From Clostridia bacterium (GTDB lineage Bacteria > Bacillota > Clostridia > Oscillospirales > Acutalibacteraceae), in NCBI GenBank assembly GCA_017467405.1, contig JAFTSH010000001.1, positions 124,001-188,000 on the forward strand: 64,000 nucleotides of DNA, given 5' to 3'. Positions 59,273 to 64,000 of the stretch are shown in pieces. The notes below the pieces were generated by a model. It was given only the letters and a program-made list of their open reading frames with translations, did no database searches and was not told where the DNA came from. Within the stretch, counting starts at the first letter, position 1; each line of letters begins with the position of its first letter. The position numbers and the translations under genes are program-made.

Positions 59273-60820
59273 ATGGAAGCTTATTTGATCGGCGGCGCCA
59301 TCGGAGCTGTCGTTTTTGCAGTAATCGGATTCGTGTCCGGTATTACCTACCGCAAGAAAAAGGCGGAAGGAATTCTCGGCTCTGCCGAAAAGCAGGCGAC
59401 TCAGATGCTCAACGAAGCCGTGAAAAACGCCGAAGCAAAGAAGAAAGAGATCCTCGTTGAGGCTAAGGATGAAATTTTCCAGATGCGCAACGAGACCGAA
59501 AAGGAGCTGCGTGAACGCAGAAAGGAAGTTCAGCGTTCCGAAAGCAGACTCCAGCAGAAGGAAGAGACCCTTGACAAGAAGCTCGATAATATGGAGCAGA
59601 AGGAAGAGCGTCTTTCCAAGAGAGAAAAAGAGGTCGAGGCAAGATTTGCCGAGGCCGAGGAGATCAAGAAAAGACAGTTCGATATGCTTGAGCGCATTTC
59701 GGGCTATACCAAGGAACAGGCCAAGGAATACCTTTTGAAGAACCTCGAGGAGGAGCTTGACCACGATAAGGCGGTCAAGATACTCGAATTCGAGCAGCGC
59801 ACGAAGGACGAGGCCGAGACCCGCGCAAGAGAGATCGTTTCTCAGGCGATCCAGAGATGTGCCGCCGACCACTCCTCCGAGTGCACCGTTTCGGTGGTAC
59901 CCCTGCCCAGCGATGAGATGAAGGGCCGTATCATCGGCCGTGAGGGACGCAATATCCGTACCCTTGAAACGGTCACGGGCGTCGATCTTATAATCGACGA
60001 TACCCCCGAGGCCATTACCCTTTCGAGCTTTGACCCCATTCGCCGTGAGGTTGCAAGGCTCACCCTTGAAAAGCTTATTTCCGACGGACGTATCCATCCC
60101 GCGAGAATCGAAGAGACGGTCGACAAGTGCCGCAAGGAGGTTGACAAGGTAATCAAGCAGGAGGGCGAAAAGGCGGTGCTCGACACCGGAATCCGCTCGC
60201 TGCATCCCGAGCTCGTCAAGCTTCTCGGAAAGCTGCACTACCGTACCAGCTACGGTCAGAACGTGCTCAACCACTCCCTTGAGGTTTCTTACATCTCGGG
60301 ACTTCTGGCCTCCGAACTCGGTGAGGATCCCGTCCTCGCCCGCAGAGCAGGTCTGCTTCACGACATCGGCAAGGCACTCGATCACGAGATGGAGGGCTCG
60401 CACATCATGCTCGGTGTCGAGGCCGCCAAGAAGTACAAGGAGGGCGAGGCTGTCGTTCACGCCATCCACGCTCACCACGGCGACGTCGAGGCAAAGACCG
60501 TTATCGCCTGCATCGTTCAGGCCGCCGACGCAATTTCGGCCGCAAGACCCGGTGCACGCCGCGAGAATATCGAGAGCTACATCAAGCGTCTTGAGAAGCT
60601 TGAAGAGATCGCCAACTCCTTCGAGGGCGTCGACGGCTCCTTTGCCATTCAGGCAGGCCGCGAGGTGCGCATAATCGTCAAGCCGGAGGTCATCTCCGAC
60701 GACAAGATGGTAATCGTTGCCCGTGAGATCGCCAAGAAGATCGAGGACGAGCTCGACTACCCCGGACAGGTCAAGGTCAATCTCATCAGAGAGTCCCGTG
60801 CAGTGGACTACGCGAAGTAA
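59273..60820 (+). CDS. rny: Ribonuclease Y
   Basis: 515 aa from ATG 59273; AAAGGAGGTG lies 7-8 nt upstream, and GTG 59261 is inside that site. An N-terminal membrane helix (about 4-25) is followed by a long charged coiled coil (about 28-190). The KH domain contains [21 protein letters not shown]. The HD domain has the metal-binding [10 protein letters not shown] (near 363) and HHGDVEA. It is the membrane-bound endoribonuclease that starts mRNA decay in many Firmicutes. ymdB follows, as is conserved. Confidence 0.97.
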   Translation: MEAYLIGGAIGAVVFAVIGFVSGITYRKKKAEGILGSAEKQATQMLNEAVKNAEAKKKEILVEAKDEIFQMRNETEKELRERRKEVQRSESRLQQKEETLDKKLDNMEQKEERLSKREKEVEARFAEAEEIKKRQFDMLERISGYTKEQAKEYLLKNLEEELDHDKAVKILEFEQRTKDEAETRAREIVSQAIQRCAADHSSECTVSVVPLPSDEMKGRIIGREGRNIRTLETVTGVDLIIDDTPEAITLSSFDPIRREVARLTLEKLISDGRIHPARIEETVDKCRKEVDKVIKQEGEKAVLDTGIRSLHPELVKLLGKLHYRTSYGQNVLNHSLEVSYISGLLASELGEDPVLARRAGLLHDIGKALDHEMEGSHIMLGVEAAKKYKEGEAVVHAIHAHHGDVEAKTVIACIVQAADAISAARPGARRENIESYIKRLEKLEEIANSFEGVDGSFAIQAGREVRIIVKPEVISDDKMVIVAREIAKKIEDELDYPGQVKVNLIRESRAVDYAK

Positions 60821-60844
60821 TTCGCAAAAATCCAAACAGATCAG

Positions 60845-60872
60845 AAGGGACTGCGGTTGCAGTCCCTTTTTT
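60845..60872 (+). terminator. Terminator between rny and ymdB
   Basis: 10-bp stem AAGGGACTGC-GGTT-GCAGTCCCTT followed by TTTT. It ends only 11 nt before the ymdB start, so ymdB is probably read by partial read-through. Confidence 0.85.
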
Positions 60873-60882
60873 CGGAGGACGT

Positions 60883-61662
60883 ATGAAATATTTGTTCATA
60901 GGTGACGTCGTTGCCTCCTGCGGCTGCAAAAAGCTTGCGTCGGTTTTGCCCTCCCTCAAAAGGGAAACGGGTGCCGTGCTGACGGTGGTCAACGGAGAAA
61001 ACTCAGCCGACGGCAACGGTATTACGCCCGAGTCGCTCAGGATGCTTTATAACGCCGGTGCCGACGTCGTGACGACCGGAAACCACGTTTTCCGCCGCAG
61101 GGAGATCTACGAGTCCCTTGACGGCGACGAGACGCTGCTGCGTCCCGCCAACTATCCCGATGCCGCACCCGGACACGGAGTCTGTATCATAGACCGCGGA
61201 GGATGGCGCGGTGCGGTGATCTCCCTTATGGGTGTATACGGAATCAACAGTCCGCCTGCCTGTCCCTTTGAAACGGTCGACAAGCTGTTGTCGGAGCTTG
61301 AGCGTGAGGGGATCAAAAACGTTTTCGTCGATCTTCACGCCGAAGCAACGGGGGAGAAGCGCGCGCTCGGATTTTATCTTGACGGACGCGTAACGGCGGT
61401 GCTCGGCACCCATACCCACGTGCAGACGGCGGACGAGGAGATCTTACCCGGCGGCACGGCGTATATTTCGGACGTCGGTATGACCGGCCCCTCACTTTCC
61501 TGCCTCGGAGTAAAGCCTCAAGCGGTAATAAGATCGCTGAAGGACAAGATGCCCTCGCGGTTCGATACCGCCGACACACCCTGTTACCTCAACGGGGTAG
61601 CGGTTGAATTCGATCACCGCACGGGCCGTGCCCTCTCGGTCGAACGGATATTCATAAGATGA
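60883..61662 (+). CDS. ymdB: YmdB-family metallophosphoesterase
   Basis: 259 aa, standard length. Dinuclear metal motifs are GDVVASCG, NGENSADGNGIT, TGNHVFRR, DLHAEATGEK and GTHTHVQTAD. YmdB of Bacillus hydrolyses 2',3'-cyclic nucleotides and influences RNase Y-dependent decay and biofilm/motility switching. The position right after rny supports orthology. CGGAGG precedes the ATG. Confidence 0.95.
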   Translation: MKYLFIGDVVASCGCKKLASVLPSLKRETGAVLTVVNGENSADGNGITPESLRMLYNAGADVVTTGNHVFRRREIYESLDGDETLLRPANYPDAAPGHGVCIIDRGGWRGAVISLMGVYGINSPPACPFETVDKLLSELEREGIKNVFVDLHAEATGEKRALGFYLDGRVTAVLGTHTHVQTADEEILPGGTAYISDVGMTGPSLSCLGVKPQAVIRSLKDKMPSRFDTADTPCYLNGVAVEFDHRTGRALSVERIFIR

Positions 61663-61681
61663 AATAACGAATATAAAGCAC

Positions 61682-61710
61682 AACACCGGCCTGCTCGTCA
61701 GGCCGGTGTT
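61682..61710. terminator. Bidirectional terminator hairpin between convergent ymdB and DUF1846 genes
   Basis: 12-bp perfect stem AACACCGGCCTG-CTCGT-CAGGCCGGTGTT. T-runs are short on both sides. Confidence 0.75.
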
Positions 61711-61722
61711 CATTCAGGTTTA

Positions 61723-63210
61723 TTACTTCCCGTGGAAGAGCTTTTTGGTCTGGTAGATGGGCTCGCAGGTCAGGCGCATTCCCAGCTTCTTGAAGACGTT
61801 CTCGTCGACGGGGGAGAGTATTACGGTAGAGTGGATCTCACAGTTGTTGAGCAGCGGCAGGGCGTCGAGTGCCTTTTTTGCCACCGGATCGGTGACGGCG
61901 CAGATCGAAAGCGCGATCAGCACCTCGTCGGTGTGGAGTCTCGGATTGTGGTTGCCCAAACTGTTGATCTTGAGATCCTGTATCGGGGTGATTATCTCGG
62001 GGGAGATCAGCTTGGTTTCGTCGGGGATTCCGGCGAGCACCTTGAGGGAGTTGAGCAGGGTAGCGGAGGCGGCTCCGAGAAGCTCGGAATTGCGTCCGAC
62101 CACCACGGTACCGTCGGGAAGCTCGGCGGCGCAGGCGGGCTCGTTGCAGGTTGCAGACTTTTCGTTGGCGGCGGCAATGACGCTGCGGTGGGAAATGTCT
62201 ATTCCCGCCATATTCATAAGCAGTCTGATCTTTTCGGCGTCGCTGCCGTCCGACATACCCTTGCGCTTTGAGCAGAGGGCGGCGTAGTAGCGGCGTATTA
62301 TCTCGTCCTTTGAGGCGTCGCAGACCGCCGCGTCGTCAAAGATGCAGTGGCCGACCATGTTTACGCCCATATCGGTAGGGGATTTGTAGGGACAGCTTCC
62401 GCGTATCTTTCTGAAGGTTGCGGAGAGCACCGGGAAGATCTCGACGTCGCGGTTGTAGTTGACCGTAGTGACGCCGTAGGCGTCGAGGTGGTAGGGGTCT
62501 ATCATGTTGACGTCGTCGAGGTTGGCGGTGGCCGCTTCGTACGCGATGTTGACGGGGTGCTTGAGGGGGAGATTCCAGATCGGGAAGGTCTCGAACTTTG
62601 CGTAGCCCGAATCGGTGCCTCTCAGACTGTCGTGATAGAGCTGGCTGAGGCAGACGGCCATCTTGCCCGAGCCGGGACCGGGGGCGGTGACGACGACGAG
62701 GGAACGGGAGGTCTCGATGTATTCGTTATGGCCGAAGCCTTCCTCCGAGACGATCTTTTCGACGTCGTAGGGGTAGCCTTCGATGTTGTAATGGCGGTAG
62801 ACCTTTACGCCGAGTGCTTCAAGGCGGCGGCGGAAGGCCTCTGCTGCGGGCTGTTCGGTAAAACGGGTGAGGACGACGCTGCCCACGAGGAGGCCGAAGC
62901 CCCTGAAGGCGTCGATGAGGCGGAGAACCTCCTGGTCGTAGGTGATTCCGAGGTCACCTCTGACCTTGTTCTTTTCGATGTCTCCTGCGCTGATGACGAT
63001 TACTATCTCGGCCTGCTCCTTGAGCTCGATCAGCATCTTGATCTTGCTGTCGGGGGCAAATCCGGGAAGCACCCTCGAGGCGTGGTAGTCGTCGAAGAGC
63101 TTTCCGCCGAACTCAAGGTAGAGCTTTCCGCCGAACTGGGCGATCCTCTCCCTGATGAAACGCGATTGGGTGTGGATGTATTTGTCGTTGTCGAAACCCG
63201 TTCTGTACAT
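61723..63210 (-). CDS. DUF1846 family protein
   Basis: 495 aa from the ATG at 63210 (minus strand), with GAGGGA upstream. A longer frame reaching 63273 lacks a binding site. The start MYRTGFDNDKYIHTQSRFI and the phrases FGGKLFDDYHASRVLPGF and VVTAPGPGSGKMAVCLSQLYHD (a P-loop-like GPGSGK) are the family signatures. It is a conserved soluble Firmicutes protein of about 500 aa whose role is not established. Its promoter area carries a direct repeat that may be an operator. Confidence 0.9.
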   Translation of the reverse strand: MYRTGFDNDKYIHTQSRFIRERIAQFGGKLYLEFGGKLFDDYHASRVLPGFAPDSKIKMLIELKEQAEIVIVISAGDIEKNKVRGDLGITYDQEVLRLIDAFRGFGLLVGSVVLTRFTEQPAAEAFRRRLEALGVKVYRHYNIEGYPYDVEKIVSEEGFGHNEYIETSRSLVVVTAPGPGSGKMAVCLSQLYHDSLRGTDSGYAKFETFPIWNLPLKHPVNIAYEAATANLDDVNMIDPYHLDAYGVTTVNYNRDVEIFPVLSATFRKIRGSCPYKSPTDMGVNMVGHCIFDDAAVCDASKDEIIRRYYAALCSKRKGMSDGSDAEKIRLLMNMAGIDISHRSVIAAANEKSATCNEPACAAELPDGTVVVGRNSELLGAASATLLNSLKVLAGIPDETKLISPEIITPIQDLKINSLGNHNPRLHTDEVLIALSICAVTDPVAKKALDALPLLNNCEIHSTVILSPVDENVFKKLGMRLTCEPIYQTKKLFHGK

Positions 63211-63220
63211 TTTTAGTCCC

Positions 63221-63277
63221 TCACAGTTTGCGCAAAAAACGCTTTTACCGGAATATTCTATCACATTGCGCAAAAAA
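63221..63277. repeat. Direct repeat TCACA(GT)TTGCGCAAAAAA, candidate operator
   Basis: Copies at 63221-63239 and 63261-63277 share TCACA and TTGCGCAAAAAA. A weaker third (TACGCAAAAAAA) lies near 63311. They lie between the divergent DUF1846 and gap genes and flank a TAGAAT-like -10 on the minus strand. Confidence 0.55.
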
Positions 63278-63403
63278 ATAAAAGGGGTTTTTAATGATAT
63301 TCGACAACTCTACGCAAAAAAAGCAGATTTATCCCCTTTCGGGGGCGGTTTTTTGTGTGATTGTACGAAAAAATAAAAATGGGTTAAATTTTTAGCAAAG
63401 TAG

Positions 63404-63432
63404 TTGCATATTCAAAGATTTTGTATTAAAAT
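63404..63432 (+). promoter_or_regulatory. Sigma-A promoter of gap
   Basis: TTGCAT (63404-63409), 17-nt spacer, TAAAAT (63427-63432), 57 nt before the ATG. A hairpin CCCC-TTTC-GGGG with a T-run at 63333-63356 lies upstream of it. Confidence 0.75.
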
Positions 63433-63488
63433 ATACAAGCCAAGAATTATTGGAAACCAAAAGAACTATATTTTGGAGGTAATACAAA

Positions 63489-64000
63489 TGTCAGTTAAAG
63501 TTGCAATCAACGGATTCGGACGCATCGGCCGTCTTGCTTTCAGGCAGATGTTCGGCGCTGAGGGCTACGACGTCGTCGCCATCAACGACCTTACCGATCC
63601 CGCCATGCTCGCTAACCTTCTCAAGTACGACACCGCTCAGGGCGGCTACTGCGGAAAGATCGGCGAGAACGTTCACACCGTCGTTGCCGGAGAGGACTCC
63701 ATCACCGTTGACGGTAAGAAGATCACCATCTACAAAGAGAAGAACGCTGCCGATCTGCCCTGGGGCGAAATCGGCGTTGACGTCGTTCTCGAGTGCACCG
63801 GCTTCTACTGCTCCAAGGAGAAGAGCCAGGCTCACATCGATGCAGGCGCAAAGAAGGTCGTTATCTCTGCTCCCGCCGGAAACGATCTGAAGACCATCGT
63901 TTACAGCGTTAACGAGAATACCCTTACTGCTGACGACGCCATCATCTCGGCTGCTTCCTGCACCACCAACTGCCTCGCTCCCATGGCTAAGGCTCTTAAC
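63489..64000 (+). CDS. gap: Glyceraldehyde-3-phosphate dehydrogenase (partial, N-terminal)
   Basis: 171 residues up to the window edge. TTGGAGG precedes the ATG at 63489. NAD-binding [37 protein letters not shown] and the catalytic-cysteine motif [12 protein letters not shown] are present. It is the glycolytic type I enzyme making 1,3-bisphosphoglycerate. The C-terminal half and any downstream pgk/tpi genes are outside the window. Confidence 0.97.

Noticed and set aside
59084..60835. 583-codon minus-strand frame opposite rny
   Set aside because: Antisense shadow of the RNase Y gene, whose KH and HD motifs fix the true strand.
1..64000. CRISPR arrays, insertion sequences, transposases, prophage genes
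   Set aside because: No regularly spaced repeats, cas genes, transposase or integrase motifs were seen in the window.

Overview
The window looks like a chromosomal segment of a spore-forming, Gram-positive Clostridia-type bacterium, most likely a gut Oscillospirales/Ruminococcaceae-like lineage. The evidence is a YpeB germination protein, a SpoIID-domain reading frame, a class B sortase, Firmicutes-type T-box leaders, strong AGGAGG ribosome binding sites, many ATGA stop/start overlaps, and ribonuclease Y next to YmdB. Core genes are moderately GC-rich. Two stretches are clearly more AT-rich: about 1-3100, and parts of 6.1-12.1 kb.

Layout. (1) 1-3.1 kb: an AT-rich accessory piece with a DcuS/DcuR-like two-component system, a small PQ-loop membrane protein and an SGNH-like protein, ending at the 3' side of a tRNA-Arg(CCU) gene. 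(2) 3.5-6 kb: a membrane-anchored unknown protein, a zinc-ribbon CPBP protease and tadA. (3) 6-12.1 kb: an island of orphan lipoproteins and membrane proteins (WG-like, BspA-type LRR, unknowns, DUF3298/4163-like). It is interrupted by a diverged copy of the tadA 3' end plus terminator and punctuated by a family of 33-nt perfect hairpins. (4) 12.2-15.8 kb: a solute-binding protein whose 5' end has been replaced by one of those hairpins, then a three-module surface protein. (5) 15.9-25.7 kb: ypeB, then nifS-thiI followed by a very unusual pair. The first is a CinA enzyme fused through a membrane segment to an extracellular class B sortase. The second is a degenerate copy of the same architecture with every sortase catalytic residue replaced. 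It reads, across a single in-frame TAG, into a SpoIID domain. (6) 25.8-31.9 kb: an ECF sigma/anti-sigma pair and a potABCD polyamine importer behind a structured leader. (7) 32-45.6 kb: housekeeping genes (HAD phosphatase, recD2, comF, mreB), a translationally coupled FAD-protein/ComEA run, an OmpR-type two-component system, a DUF1385 protein and prmC. (8) 45.6-52.6 kb: recA-recX-rimO-pgsA, then T-box(Cys)-cysE-cysS, then a PfkB sugar-phosphate kinase. (9) 53.2-64 kb: an intact paralogue of the damaged solute-binding protein, T-box(Thr)-thrS, htpG, rny-ymdB, a DUF1846 protein and the start of gap.

How the genes fit together. NifS and ThiI form the sulfur relay for tRNA 4-thiouridine. PotABCD imports polyamines, and its leader can fold so that the potA ribosome binding site is paired. 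The cysE-cysS operon reads charged tRNA-Cys and the thrS leader reads tRNA-Thr. RecA is followed directly by its modulator RecX. The most novel content is the 19.7-25.7 kb block. It joins a cytoplasmic NMN-deamidase/CinA module, an active sortase, a pseudo-sortase and a SpoIID-type peptidoglycan domain in a tandem duplicated arrangement. TAG is almost never used as a stop codon by the GC-rich core genes here, which makes the TAG inside that block stand out.
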